Positions 1 to 14,186 of a stretch of DNA of 64,000 nt are shown here, piece after piece. The stretch's first letter is position 1. Each line of letters starts with the position of its first letter. Where the stretch lies: contig CP034990.1 in assembly GCA_004026145.2 (NCBI GenBank), positions 17,872,176 through 17,936,175 of the forward strand, read 5' to 3'. The notes under the pieces were generated by a model. That model made no database searches and was not told the origin of the DNA. It was given only the letters and a program-made list of their open reading frames with translations. Made by a program: the position numbers and the translations under genes. This DNA comes from Takifugu bimaculatus (Eukaryota > Chordata > Actinopteri > Tetraodontiformes > Tetraodontidae).

Positions 1-528
1 AAGTGTTTGGAGAAGAGTGCAGCTCTGTGCTCTCTGACCCCCGTTTTAACCATGCTGTGTGACAAGGTGCCGCCCGTTTCTCCGCTCACACCTCGCAAAT
101 CATCCCTAAATCCTCACACCTCATCCTTTGGATTAGTCAGAACACAACACCTTAATCCACAGATATTAATCTAAGATTCCAGCGGGTGTTGAAGACTGGC
201 TGCTCTAAGATACCCTGACCCTGCTTGATGCTCAATCAAAGCATAGTGACTCTAAAACTAAATGGTGGATGGTTGCTCAGCACCCTGCACAGTAATAAAG
301 AGCATTGCTGCATGCCAGTTAGGAGGAGCTGTCCTCCCACAGGTGTCAGATGGGAAAAGCATTACTAAGGTGTCAAACAGGATGGAGGCGATCCATCCTA
401 TAGGAACCAGGCTGCAGAGGTGAGACGGTGGGGATAATATGGATTTGCCTTTCAAACAGATGTTTGACGTAATAACACATCTGTATGTGTCACATTAATA
501 TGCCATCACGCTTGAGCTCAGCTTCTTT

Positions 529-745
529 AGATTCAGATTCAGGTCCTTTATTGTCCCACAGGGGAGATTTACAGTGCAACAACAGCAGAGCACGCAGAGA
601 AAAATAAGATAAAATCGAATAGAATAGAATTTGGAATATACAAAGAGGATGTATATTTACAATAATCCAGGTAAATGGATACTCGGCCCCTGTATACCTG
701 TACATAGTACAGAGGGTGAATACAATATACATAGCAGAATAAATT
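529..745 (-). mobile_element. 3' tail of a non-LTR retrotransposon (LINE), truncated
   Basis: On the minus strand the sequence reads toward ctcccctgtgggacaataaa and then a short tandem tail (ggacctgaatctgaatct). A 'cccc..tgggg..caataaag' 3' end with a microsatellite-like tail is typical of widespread teleost LINE tails. The part at 600-740 (agaatagaat, cctgtatacctgtacatag) belongs to the same block. No reverse transcriptase reading frame is present, so it is a 5'-truncated copy. The exact family needs a repeat library. Confidence 0.6.
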
Positions 746-3700
746 TAAAAATTTAAATTTATCTAAATTTAATACATTTATCGACAAATTCTTTTCCCTT
801 ATTTCTTTAGGTTGTCATTATTTATTTTCACTAGTTTCCCCTGGCCTGAAGCAGTGTTTCTGCAACTATAAATGTGCCCCCCCCCATGTACGTCCAGCTC
901 AGAACCTTAAAAATCTTGCATTAATAGAAGTAAAAATAAAATACATTTTTAAAATGATGGTACTTATTTTACACAATGCTCTGTTTTCAAGGTCAGCTTC
1001 ATTTGTGACACCACCTCACGATAACTCCTCGCTGGCATCCTTTAGATTTGTGTTGTGGTTATTTTTTATCCCTGAATCAAGGGCGCTCACGTCGTCATTA
1101 CACATCTGTTTTTCCCGACACGCTCTTCATCACTTGACACTGCGAGTGTTTCTCTTTGAGCCTGTGGATGAGCAACGTTCTGCCGCGTTCTCATCCCTGC
1201 CCAGGAGCGACGACCTCCATCTGAAATTAGTCACCCTGGAATTGTGGGTCTTGACAGACCAAAGCTGGATCGTCATTGTGGAAAGTGCTGCTCGCTGGAG
1301 GTTGTTTTAGGTGGCGTTTTCATCCGAACGGAAGGTCATCAAAACATTTCCTTTCTTCGTTTTCACGATGGGAATTGTTGGATGGAGCAGAGGAGCTCCA
1401 CGGAAAATTGTGGGCACTTCCGTCTGTCAGACACGGCTAAACTCACTGTTTTGATTTTGAAGAATGAGTCGTTAATCCTGTAACGACGTCTTTCGCAGCT
1501 GTTCTGATACTGGAATTGATATTAGGATTCATGACCAAAGGTTTTGGTGGGATGTCAGGACCTCTCACTCTTGGGGCCATTTATGCTCAACATTTATCAT
1601 CTATAATGGAACCTATTATCACGCTGAGATATCACGTCCATCTTCTCTCGACGGGTATTATATTTGTAGATTTGGGAGGGTGACAGGCCCGAATCAGTGC
1701 GTCCAGGAAGTAGAACCAGGTTCACCTAAAAACAAAAACACGTAAATCGCCTTATTCACAGAACAACATGGCGGCGGAGCTGATCCGCTGTACTCTCTTA
1801 ATTCAGTCCCAGACTTGTTCTTTGGGACGTGTCCAACACATTAAATATCCAAAGTGGTATTGCTAACTTGAGCTATGCTATCATTGACAACCTGTGATTG
1901 ATAACTGATGTCTTAGCAACACTGAGCCAGAGAACGATTGTTGTGAGTCCTGAAAATAGTTATAGTGGCTTACCTGGTGAATAGTGGTCCCTTGAGCCGT
2001 CTATTGAGCTAAATGAAACCATCAGTCATGTGATAGCTACTGAGGTGGTAATGGAACTTTTGCCTCACCGTGGCGTTTATTGGACACATCGACCAGCTAC
2101 CTGGGTGAGCTCTCGCAAATCAATCCAACCTAATTACTGCGGAGCTGTAATGCTAATTCCCTTTTTTACGCGCTGATTGATTCACCTTTTAAATTCTTTA
2201 ATTTAGGCTGGGATTAAAGTCTAATACCTGCTCTGTCTGTAATTTGCTGCGTGTAAGAATGAAATGATTCTACAAAACAATTGAACTGTTTAAGGTTGGT
2301 ACAGTTTCTTAGATGAATGTTCCTGTTTATAGTGAAAGAAGGATATTGGTCGAAAACTAAAGTTGGTTTTTCATCGTCGCTGCCTTCGCCTGAGCCCCTG
2401 CACCTCGCTCGGGTTTGTTACAGTATTTGAACATTTTTCTTCATATAACCGAGCGACAGCGGAGGATGGAGAGTGACAGAATGAGGTATGGATGTTGACG
2501 CGGCCGTCCATCGCATGCATCGACCCAAACCGCCCATATCAAATCCGTTCTTATCTTTATGCCCGCCTGTGGATTATTGAACTGGCTTTGCGGCAGCCCG
2601 GGCCAGTTTGTCCTCCATCCTTTTTACCCTCTCCCGGGCTGGCCGGGGTGGCATCTGATAAAGGGGGACTGGGGGGGCTGAGGCTGAAGGCTCTGGTTGC
2701 AGCGAGACGCCAAGGTCAATGCTTTACGTTGACTGGACAGCCCGCGGGGGTGAATACTGCTGATCAGTACTGCCAATATTAGCAAACACCGAGTCCACCC
2801 AAAGTACCAGTCGGTTCACCGTACAACCTCCCTTTTTTTTCTCTTCCTGTGTCTGGTGGCTGCCTTTAATTATTGCACAGGCAGGCTAAGTATCGGGCTA
2901 CATGCACATGAGAGCTGTCAGTGTTACTGAGTAATCGAGAGTGAGAGAGACAAAGCTGAAGCGGCACTTACTGTGTACTCCTATTTCAGGCTGCTCTTTG
3001 CGTCCTATCGTGCGTGGATGGTGCGCAGTTAAAACAGGCTGAGGGCACTGCGCGGTTCCTCTCTGCAGGTCAAGGATTTGGATATTTGGCCAGTTTTCCA
3101 CACCCTATGTTTCGTATTTGGCCGCTCGTTGGTGAGTAGGATATAGATGTTGATTAATACTGAAAAGATTATTGATTTCTGGAAGATCAGAGGTGTGCCT
3201 GGGTGGCCCGAGTGGAACGTTAGTGCTCTAGGACCGGCGAGAGCAGCCGACCATAGGTGTGGGGGGCTGCGGGCAGCAGCAGCTGGATGCATTACCTGCA
3301 TTATGGGCACAGGTGCTCCGTGTAATGTGCGTGCTGACATCCTGAGCGTTAAGTTGGGGCAGGAGACATTTTTCACCCGCCCCAGCCCCCTGCTTTATTA
3401 GCAGACAGGAGGACTGCGAAGGGTGGCATGATCATCAGTCACTTAGCTGTTAGGTCAGTGCCAAGTCTTTACCACCATATCTCAAGTCCAGAACGATGCC
3501 AATTCTCATTTTTCCCCCCTCTTGCAGCATTTCCTGGCTCGATTTTGTGCAGTCGCTTTAATGATAAAGTTACTGTCACATGCTATATTATATGGGAATA
3601 TACAGTACCTGTGCTGTATTATTGTTAGATTAGGGTTGGCTGATATCCCATTTTTTGCATACTTTTTGCCTTCATATCCATGTTTATGCTATTACTGGTG

Positions 3701-4083
3701 GGGATATGGCCATTTGTTCTTATAGTGTCATTTATTATATTAAAAATGCTGTTTTTAATAAATATGCTCACAACTGCAGGAAGATATTATGAGGGTTAGT
3801 TTATTTTAAGCATGCTAATAGGCTCTTTTATCAGCCTGGAATATTTAGGTTAGTGAAGCCTGTATCTCCTGCAGCAACATACCGTACATCTCTGCACTGG
3901 ACTTCTGCAGCAAATACATATATTAAATATTCTTTAAAAAAACAACCTTTATAATTGCTTCAAAGAGGTGCTGTCTTTAAACCCAATTCTTTCATTAGAA
4001 AAGAAAGAATTGTTGTCATTATCCCCATCCATGTTGTGGACCTTTTCTCACACGGCCATGTGACATTTTCTGGCAACGTAATG

Positions 4084-4102
4084 TATATATATATATATAT
4101 AT
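4084..4102. repeat. (TA)n microsatellite
   Basis: Perfect alternating TA, about 19 bp, in the plekha7 intron. Confidence 0.9.
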
Positions 4103-4658
4103 CATAGGCCACAGAACCCTTAAACGGCCCTCTTTACTCGCTCGTTGTGGGTTGCTGCAGAGGAACTAGTGCAGTTCAAGGAAGCGCTCTAATGACAGTG
4201 CTGTGGTTAAGAATGTCATCTTAATTTTGCCCATTGTCTTTTAAAAAGACGCTTTGTACCTCTGGGTTTACCTGAAGCCCCGGGGCCTCTGCTATGATGT
4301 ATTGCTGAGGTTGGCGTCCATTAATAATGCCCGCTACGCACCTCTTGCTCCCAGAGACGGGGCAACTGCCCAGCGATTGCATGTATTTTAAGCTCCACCT
4401 CAGCAGCCTCAGCGCAGCAGAAGCGGGAAAGAGGATGTTTTGAATAAATTGATGCCCCAGTGCACAAGCGGAGGACGTCAGCAGCAGCAGCAGCAGTGCT
4501 AGCTGAGAGGAGCCCGTCCCCACACAGAGACCACTGTGAAGAGCAAATCACAGGGCTGCAGCTAACATGTTGGGCCAACCAAGACACTCAGTCTTACATA
4601 TCACTTACAAGAGGGAGCCGGCGTATCGTACGACTCTCAGGTGTGTATCCCTGACCCT

Positions 4659-4684
4659 GTGTGTGTGTGTGTGTGCGCGCGCAC
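4659..4684. repeat. (GT)n microsatellite grading into GC alternation
   Basis: gtgtgt run followed by gcgcgcgcac; alternating purine-pyrimidine that could adopt Z-DNA. Confidence 0.9.
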
Positions 4685-6494
4685 GTGACGGTCTGTGGCT
4701 GCGTCGCTTCTCATGATTTATAGCTCCCGAAGAGCTCCGTCGGCAGCGGCACTATGGGCAAAAGGCTTAAGATTGCGTGCTATTAATTTGCATGTAGGAT
4801 TCTGTGGCAGCAAATTAACGGGTTGTTTTTTAGTTGCCTCGCTTAGAAACGCGTTTGGAGAATTACATCAATGCACGCTGCAATGAATGTCAGTAAGAAG
4901 TCAGAGACGGGAGGGAGAGCGAGAGAGAGGGAAGCACACTGCAGCACCTTCGGACCACAGGTCATTGACTGTGGTGTTGGTGTCAGCAGAACTGTGATCT
5001 CCCTGCTGCTTTACGCCTGATTTTAATGAAGTATTAGCCTGTAATGGAGCATGGACGGAGCTCTCCACCCCACACAGAGATGAGATGCTGAGAAGAATCT
5101 GTTGGTTTCCTGATGTATGCTGCATTTTTTAGCTCACAGTACACATGCTACCCCGCCCCCCCCCATTATAACTAATGGACATGGATTTCATTGTGTTATT
5201 GACTTGCTATGTTTTTACAAATCCATTAACACCGGATTCTGTTTAAAAATATGGCTCAAATTGTGTTTTGGGCAGTTCCGTTTAGCACTGATGGAGTTGT
5301 GGGCAGCCAGTGGTTCACTGTTTGGTCCAAGTTCTACTGGACCTCGATTTTAGAAGTAACTTATTAAGAAAACAACATCTGAACAATGAGTGCATGCCAT
5401 GTTAAAAGTGAAACTACCTGTGTGTCGGGGGGGATGATGAATGGAGTCATTTAAAAAAACATTTGGACCAAGTTGTGCCTTTGATCAGCCACCCACTGAC
5501 GTTGGAAATGCACCGGCTTCACTTTTGAGGCGCGCTCATTTGGTCCATCTATACTGCAGCCTACGTTTCCGCATGCAGGTATTTACAGTCCAGCAGAAAC
5601 CATTCACAGGGCGATGAACCTATAACCTTCAGTATCAAAGCGGTTTCAGAGGGGTTGTGATCTGTGGATTGCCTTCCCGACTTATCGTTCATTCAAGCTC
5701 TCAGCGTAAGATGGAGCTTTAAGGTGATTCTACCTATTTGCCATTCTGCAACGTGCGTCCTCATTGGTCAGTGGTCCCGCCCTCCCCGTCGACCACAATG
5801 CGAAACCATGCCTACGTGCGCGCTCTGGTCAGCAGCTAACAGCGGTAGTTGACACCCCAGCTCGGCTTTGACCCATTCCTTTTTTAACTACACATAAACT
5901 TTAAGTGGATAACCACCAACACACGTCCAGTCGTGGGACCGTCCAGTTGGGAATGGCGGACTGGTTTTCACTGGGTTGCGTAATACCCGATTCCGGTTCG
6001 GTCCAGTTCTGCTCAGTGTGGAAAACATTTGATAGTGTTGTTCATTTCATCCAGTCAGTTCCAGTAACTTCCCAGTTAGTTCCAGATTATTCATCGTCTG
6101 TCCCCTCGGCCAAAAAGTCTGCATTTCATTTGTCCGCTTCCCTGATAATAGAGGTCGTAGATGGCTGCCGTACAGAAACGCTATCTAGATGTGTGACGGG
6201 GGGGCAGGACAGGACAGGACAGGGGGCAGCGGCTGTTCCCAAGGAAACTCCTTCTAAGAATACGTGACGAGGCCCCTAAACGCCACCTTGAGAAGGGACT
6301 ATATTCTATATTTCAAATGTATCTTTTCCATTGTTAAACTTGTGATTCTTCTGAGTCTCTCTGAGTGGAGCTTTATTCCAGGGAAGAGGCCTTTTGATAA
6401 GCTCAGTCCTGCTCGCCATTCCAAGATCCATGCCTATACATTCCTCCAGTGGTGCTTGACTTAATAGGCTTCCTACATCTCCAGCGGCTCTCCG

Positions 6495-6530
6495 CACACA
6501 CACACACGCACACACGCACACACGCACACA
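6495..6530. repeat. (CA)n microsatellite with CG interruptions
   Basis: cacacacgcacacacgcacac pattern in which a CG dinucleotide interrupts the CA repeat at regular intervals. Confidence 0.9.
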
Positions 6531-7078
6531 GGACACAGGGCTCTAAAAATAGCAGTGGAATTCAGTTACCCTCCTGCAGCAAAGTGGAACCTCACCTAGC
6601 TCATTTAATCCAGCTGTTTAATTTCCTCAAGAAAACGTCAGTTTGATGGTCTGTGTGCTGAGCAGATTTGATGCACAGATGGGAGGGAGGAGGGCTTGAG
6701 AAAATGACTCTATAAGATGATTATCAAATCTAATTTTGCAGTCATTATAGAAATAGATCAATCAGCCTAACTACAGTTATTTATTGTGTTGTGATACTTT
6801 ATGGAATCAACTGACAATGTTTAACGAAAATGTAGCGTTCCACTCCGATATAATAACACCATATTACGTGTGTGTTTTAGCCTCTGGGCCCTTTAAAGGT
6901 CTGCTGCTGTTGCCGTGGAGAATTGTCCTCATTGAGTAGCTGTGTTGTTTTAGCCCTGTGTGTCACTCTAAGGTAAATTCCCACTGGGAGTATGTTCTCC
7001 GGTCGCTCTCGTATCTGCTCAGGTCTCGTAATGAGAATTACAGTCTGTCCCAGCCTGATAAACACACACAGACTCTCC

Positions 7079-7092
7079 CCCACACACACACA

Positions 7093-7126
<34 letters not shown>

Positions 7127-7140
7127 ACAGAAACACACCC
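7079..7140. repeat. (CA)n microsatellite, imperfect
   Basis: About 60 bp of CA repeats with a few A interruptions, in the plekha7 intron. The apparent open frames on both strands here are repeat translations. Confidence 0.9.
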
Positions 7141-8850
7141 ACGTACTCGCCACATGTCCTGCAAAAACAACAACAAAAAAAAAGGTTATTGTGAGTTGAG
7201 AAGAAAGTAGCTGCCAAACCAGATGTGTTCTGGAGCCGACTGGCTGTCCACACCCAAAGCAAACACTGCTGCGGAGACCCAACTGCACTCGCACGGCTCG
7301 GACGCCCTCAGGGCTCGGATTCTCTGCGGCAGAGTAATCAGATTCGGGCAATGGAGTAACAGTACAAAAAGTGATGACTACACCACTGTACTAAATCCTC
7401 AAACAAATCCAGCGTAACGGGAGCGCTGCAGGATTGAGTCGCTCTTGGAGCTCCAACAGGCTGGGTTATGGGGTGCAATCCTTCACCGTCTTCCAGTTGT
7501 CGAGCGTGTGTGCATGCAGGAGGAGGGGTACTTAGTGTTTGGTGGACATAATGCCTGTGATACGATCGTGTAAGGGATTTTTGACATGTTTCCCAGCAGC
7601 AGGGTTATCTGAATCCGCTTGTTTCTAACCCTCTGGGGGTTTTTTGGACAGGGGCGACACAACCCAACGTGACTTTGATGTAAAAGCCAACAGCTTTCAG
7701 GCCTTCATCGTCCTTACACCTCTCATGCATCCAGGGCAGCTCGGCATGGAGCAGCCTGCCGGATCCCTGTAGGAGCAACATGTTTTCAGATGTTTAGTGT
7801 AGCTTTCTTAAAGGTTTCCTGTCTTTATGCTCTTCTGATGCCATTAGAGGGTTTTTTTGTGGTGCTTGATTTATTTTTGATGTTGTGGGATTATGGGGAT
7901 AAGAGATCAGACAGATAATCTGTCCAAGAACATATGCAATCGGCGTGTGTGTGTGTGTTTTAGAGAGAGAGAAGGAGATTGAGTGAGTGTTGTCGACAGT
8001 GCGCTCGGGGAAACGTATGCGGCCGGATGGATTGCCTCATATCAGTCAGACAGACTGAAGCTGCCGCTCACTCACTTCTGACTGTAAAACTTTTGGGAGC
8101 AGAGTCTTTTTGGGCCTGAAGGTGGAGAAAATGGTCGGAGTTCTGCCAAATGACCACTGCTGCTGTATCGGAACCCTGCTGAAAAGTTGCAGGTTGGCTG
8201 CTTTTGTTTGTTCTCGTCTCGTCCGATTGACGGATTTAAAAATGGTGGAACCAGGATAAACCCATTAATGGTCAAGATATTCCAACAAACTTTGTGTCCG
8301 TGAGCCCTCGTTACTATTACGATGCTTTTGGAACTTTGAGTCCTAATTGTTGCTATTTCTCCTCCAGGATGTGTAAAACTATCCAGAGAGACCAAATTCC
8401 AAAGCTGCTCCTGGAAAAGTGCACACTTGTTGCACATTTCTGCCTATTGCTGATAGCAAAAGGGTCCAATTACGGCAGATGACAGCCTGGTGTCCCAGTT
8501 TGAAATGTTTGGTTGCAGCAGTGGGAGTGGAGACGCTCCCTTTCTGCTCAGCACGCGGTCATCGCTTAGCCCGCTAATTCTCCTCCACTTTAAAGGAATT
8601 TAAAGGTGTTTCCTCCAAGTCAAGTTTCTAGAGTTTGTAATTCAAAATTAATGATTTACCCTCATTTCTCACAATTGCTGAGTTGATAATTAAAACACCT
8701 ACGACAGCAGTTGAGCTAAACGCTGGGTGGATGATGTATCACATGCTTTGCACGTGGCAGCGTGCTTTGTTTACAGGATACATGACATTGGAACTTCAGC
8801 CACACCAAATCAATTACTTGATAAGCATTATCAGTAAAGACCTGCTGACC

Positions 8851-8950
8851 TGGGCAGCACGGCGGTGCAACCTCGCCCCGTCGCGAGCAGCTTTCAGGTT
8901 TGAATCTCCCTGGAGGTCAGGGGCTTCTGTGTGTGGAGTGTCTCCTTGTC
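8851..8950 (+). repeat. Diverged SINE-like teleost dispersed repeat
   Basis: The order tgggcagcacggcggtgca, then caggtttgaatctccctgg, then cttctgtgtgtggagtgtctcc resembles a very common fish repeat whose consensus I recall as GGCGGCACGGTGG, GGGTTCGAATCCC and TTTCTGTGTGGAGTTTGCATG. The middle part resembles a tRNA-type B box. The copy is diverged and internally shortened. Recognition is from memory, not alignment. Confidence 0.55.
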
Positions 8951-11900
8951 CACTTCTCAATCCCTCCACCATGCCAACAATTTTAGCTTCAATATTTTGC
9001 TGCAGTGCAGCTCCTTCTGCTCCTCTGGCTCAGACGCTCCTTCATTAGGTCAGTAGCCAGATGTAAAAACATGTCCCGGCTGTATAGGAAGCAAATCTTA
9101 AACGGCTTCTCTTTGAAAGCAGCTTTGATGATTTCTGTCAGTTCCAATAATTTAGTGGGAGATTTGCGCGGCTCTTCCGGCTACATCAGGCCGGATGGCA
9201 GATGCAGACCTTGTGTCCTTCCATCTGTGTAGCTAACTCAATAAGATCACGTCGTCCTATCATATATCTTAATTACATTTTTGTCTTCCACCATAAAGTG
9301 CAGCGGAATGAGCTCCTCTGCCTCCGTATCTGCCTGTAACATTACACCGTTATTTCTGGAGGAGCAAATCCAAGTCTGAGTGGGAGGAGAGAGAAGTCAT
9401 TTTGGGTGGAGATAGCAGGTGGACCAGCAGCTGCTATCGGTGCTTCATTATTCTCAGGTTGACGTGCTGTTTCAAAGGGAAACTTTAGACTCATTTTCAG
9501 AAGACTCAAGCTTCCACAATAAGATTAAACAGTGAGCTCCGGGTTGAGGGTGTCAAGTTGTCATTGGCTAAATCTCATTGTGCAGTAAACAACAAGGGCT
9601 AGCACCACTGCAGCCATTTTTCATTTGCATGATACTTTAAGAAATTAGTGTGGTTAAATTGGCGTTTGATAAGAACAGAAGGGTTAGTACCGGCAGGTAG
9701 CACACGCACTGTTATCTTTACCAGCTAACACAATGTGCACATTTGGTGGTGGACAGACAAGAGTTGAAAATGATCACTTTTATATTCAGCCTGTACTGAG
9801 ATGTCGACCGTCTGTGTTTCAGTCTATCTGAAGGTTTCGTGTGCACATTCAAAGCAGGTCAGCTCGTGCTCCAAAGACAGCTGCACCCCAACGTGCATAT
9901 TGCAGCCGTGAAGCCTCTGCAGGGCAAGGTCACCTTGATTTTTACTGACTAACCTGGGGTGTCCAGGGGCTTTTCTTCTAGTTGTACTGCCCTTAATCTT
10001 TCTCATACCTTTGAATGGAGGAGCTTCTTTATTGGAGTGGAGTCTTTATTACATTTGTCTGATAATCAAAATCCAAGTGACTTTGGTTTCCTGACCTTAG
10101 AGGAGAAAAGGCAGGGGATGAAGTAATTTCATCAGTAAAAAACATCATTCTTTTGTATAACCTTTCAGTTATATGTCAACATCTACTTTAGCCTCATTAA
10201 CATCATCTGTTTTTCTTCTCTGATCTTTCGAAAGGACAACTCAATCAAAACTGTTTGGGTTGTTCTTTTTATCTTGCAACTTCCTGTTTATCAAAATGAA
10301 ACCAAACCTGCAAAATAGTCCAGGAGAGGTGAATGTGCAGCAGCAACGCTTTTCTGGCTCCGTGCCGGTGATGCACCTGTGGCTGCATCTTCTAACGACA
10401 TTTGGAGTAACGTCAGGTCAAATTCTCGTTACTCTCCACTCGAATCCCCAGAGACTCGTGTTCGTCAGACCCTCCTTGTTAGCAGAAATGAGCCCTCCTG
10501 CCTGCGCGCCGCCCTCGTTATTCACCGAGCAAATGTCAGGGTAAAGCTGCGCTGTTACGTTCTGCACATACTGATTTAAAACTGCAGGATCTCTGATTGA
10601 TTTAAATGTTTCTGGAGAGAATATGCCTGCTCCAAAGAATTTAATGCTTTTTCTTTGCCGTAGCTAATACTTAAGCTAATTTAGTTCCTTAGGTTTATTG
10701 CCATTTTTGAGAACATGTAGAAACCTTAATGTCTTTCATGTGTTACTTTGTGTCACTTAAATTAATGTGCTATATAACACCTGAACAAAGGAAGTGCAGA
10801 CAGTTTATTGATCTTTAGGTCCTAATGAGACCACTTATAGCTGAGTTTATAACAATAAAAGAAGCAGAAACCATCTCCTGGGGATGTGATCGTTACTTTT
10901 CTAATGCTTTTCTGGTAGTAAATATAAAAAGCTACATTATTTTCAGCAATGTGAGATTCAAAGGAATGACATAATTTATACGTGTCCTAAACCTGTGGGG
11001 TGTTATCTTCCCTCTGAGTGGTGTTTGCAGCTCGAATACTAATTCTCTTCATCCCATTTCTTTGGTTTTGGCCCAACGCAGCCCTTTCTTCAGCCCTCTG
11101 CCTCTCAGCCTGCCGCTGCCTTTGCTCGTGTTTAGAAACAGCTTCGGCCAAAAGGACCATTGTGACTGCGGCGAAATGTGCTGCGTCAGATCTGCATGTG
11201 TTTTGAATGTTAATCAGGTGACAGCTCTTTCAAATGCTGCCCAAGCCTCTGTCCGACAGGCTTGCAGAGCCCTGCACCTGTTTGAGCTCTTTATTGGGCC
11301 TGTTTCTGCCTGATTTACCACCCTTTTTCCTCTGGGCGGCTGGTGGGACTTGATGGCCGGAGACAGAATAGAGACGCATGCCTTTCCCCCCGGCGGTCAG
11401 CACGAGTGTCTCTGCTCATGGAGTTTGTGAACAAAGAGAAGTCTGATCACAGTCTCTAAATAAGACATACGTTTATGCTCCTTTCTTACCAAAAATGTCG
11501 TTAAGGAAACTATATCCTTTCCCCATATTAAGCAGTTATCAAAATATGACGAATGCCAAACAACCAAAAACCCCATAAATTCCCCCATTCTGCTCCTGTC
11601 GTCTCCTTCCACTTGACGTTGAGGCAAAACAGCCTCTCATACATCATGTTTACAGCCTATATGTCCACTGTCAAACCTGCCAGCTGCAGCTGTATATGTT
11701 TATGTCAGTTCTGTTAAAGCTCTAGATAAGTGCACGCCTGTTTCTGCCTGTTCCCACCATCAGTCCATGAGCAGAATAGATAATAAGTCAACTCAGTGAA
11801 GGTTCCATTAATTCCAGTTATGTGCATTAAGTTGCAAAATAAATGCGATGCAATAATCCCGTGTTGACTTAAATATTGGTATTTGCTGTGTTGATACAGC

Positions 11901-13339
11901 ATAATTAAAAGACTGAGCCCGTGTGATGATCTATCCAGAAGCCATCAATTTATTGATTAACCGGCCAGGTCATTGACTTCAACTCAAGGAAAAGCAAAAG
12001 GTTGATGATCAACGCAGGGAAATAAACGGAAGCGTCCCTGGAACTTCCTCCATGAATGTGAGGCAAGTGAAGGTGGGAGAGGCTGATGCTGCAGCAATGC
12101 TGCCGCTATAAACCCGATAAAGGTCAGTCAGCATGTGCCACTCCTGCCGCAGAGCGCTTTTTCGGCTTCCTGGCTCCACCTTTGGACCTCCACGTTTGGG
12201 CTCCGCGCACAAATTCTTGCTTTTAAGATCGCCAGTATTTTCCTGTCGGACGGCATCGTCTCATTCCCCCCGGAACTAAATCCCGTCCTTTCTTTGACTC
12301 ACATCTGCCCATGTTTGTTGGAGCTGGTGACACATTAGTTACAGATAATTAACTTAAAACCAGCATTCCGACTAAAGCAAACGTTTGCCTTTGTGTGTTC
12401 TTTGTTGGTCAGCTGCGCAGCATTGATTTGGATTTTCTGCGTCAGAGCTGCAGGTCTTGATGTCTGGGATTCAACCTAATTAATGCCAAAGCAGGGAAAC
12501 TATCAGCAAAGAAGTTGAATTTCAGTGTAATGAACATCGGTGTGTTGCATCAGAACCCTGCCCCCCCACTCCCCATTTGTTACAGACTAATAACAGGAAG
12601 AATTAGCCAGGCGTCTGTTCCACATGATTCCACCTCCCTCTTTCATTTCAGGCACCACATTGATGCTGTGAGGCCGATTATGAAGTCAGAACAAAGGCTG
12701 AGAACTTTTACCCTCTGGTGCTCTCGGTGGCTCTGCTGAAGCGCTTCTTTGGGCTCAGATAAAAAAAAAAATCAAATTCTTTTGTACGTATTTAAAGATG
12801 CTGTAAAAGTTAAAGCCGCCTTAATCAAAGTGCATCGGCAAATGAAAAAAAGCATGAAAAACAGCAAATCCATAAGCTAATAGCAGAGGAGTACCTGGCA
12901 GCTGAAGGTAAACTCCCAGGACTTGCGGTCCCACCTGCTCCTCTCTGCTACATTCTTTAGGATTAAATGGAATTCCATCTTCAGATAGCTTCCTCTTACT
13001 GGTACTGTTAAACCAGTGCTTTCAACACCAGTGACCCTGACGTGCCCTTGAAGGAGCCCCTGCAAATGCACAGGAGGTTATCTCCTTAAAAGGTTGCCAT
13101 ACATTCATGGAAAATATCTAAAATATTTCACATTATCTCGTCATTCTTGGACGCTTTATGATAAACATAAAGAAGTTAAATGTGGCACCAGAGAGCTGCA
13201 AACTATAAAGGACCCTTTAATCTTTTAGAAACAGACAACAGTGACAAATGAGGTACTTGTTTGTCCACATAAAAACTCTTTCCTCGGAAGAGATGATGTG
13301 GGCTGCGGCAAATTCAATTCTCGGAAAGAGGGAGTGAGA

Positions 13340-13640
13340 GGGTGCAGAGGGAAGTAAAGAATGAAAAGGGAGGAGGATCTGATAAAGAGCCGAGGTATTC
13401 CCTTTGTGGGAGGGGAGGTTCTACATCTACCCTCCGCTCAGCAAGCCCGGGCTGAAACTTTAGAGCAGCAGAGCCCGGAGAGAAAGAGCTCCCCCTCCTG
13501 CCGGCTTCACTTGGTGCCAGCTGCCCTCCGAAGAATCCCTCCGCTTCTTCCCACCTGCCCTCGCAGAGCCGGGAGGATTTCCATGACCTTCAGCGGCTGA
13601 TTCGCGATGATCCGCTCGCAGCAGGTCAGACCATCTTCTC
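13340..13640 (+). other. Exon-like stretch in plekha7 intron, possible alternative first exon
   Basis: This stretch is purine-rich then GC-rich and ends with an ATG (13,607) opening MIRSQQ, directly followed by a possible donor gtcaga at 13,625. It is not phase-compatible with exon w1 and no core promoter is obvious, so this is only a candidate for an alternative 5' exon. Confidence 0.15.
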
Positions 13641-14186
13641 TGTTCTACAGCGGAGGAACAAAGAGAAGCAGGGAGATTTGCGCTGGTAGAGTTGGCAGGG
13701 TTTGTTGTAAGTGGATGCAGAAGTTGGGAGCGCAAGGAGATGTGCCTTAAACGCGTGTTGCATAACAACAGTGAGTACGTCCCTCTGTGTGAGAGAGATA
13801 TCACACCTCTGCTGCCAAGACTAACCATTGTGTTGGGCAGAGATTACGCCGCGCTTCTTGTTTTCGCAGGAGAAAATGACGGGACTGAACCGTGTGGACC
13901 GGGCTTGTGGGAGCACTGAGCTGCAGTGCTGCTGTTTGCAGCTGTCAGTGCATCCTGAGGGGCCACGTCACCTCAAAAACCCCACTTTCATGAAAGTCAA
14001 CTGTAACATGGGTGGAGAGCTGGCTCCATGGGGGCAGCTACACCACCAGAGCCCATGTTTACCTTTCTGCAGCCCTGTAACGGAGGAAAGGAGCAGTGGC
14101 TCTCTGCTGCAGGGCGAGGGAGCTTTAGAGATCTTAGAGATCCCTTCACAATGATTTTTGAAGCCTGGTGTGTATTAGTACATACT

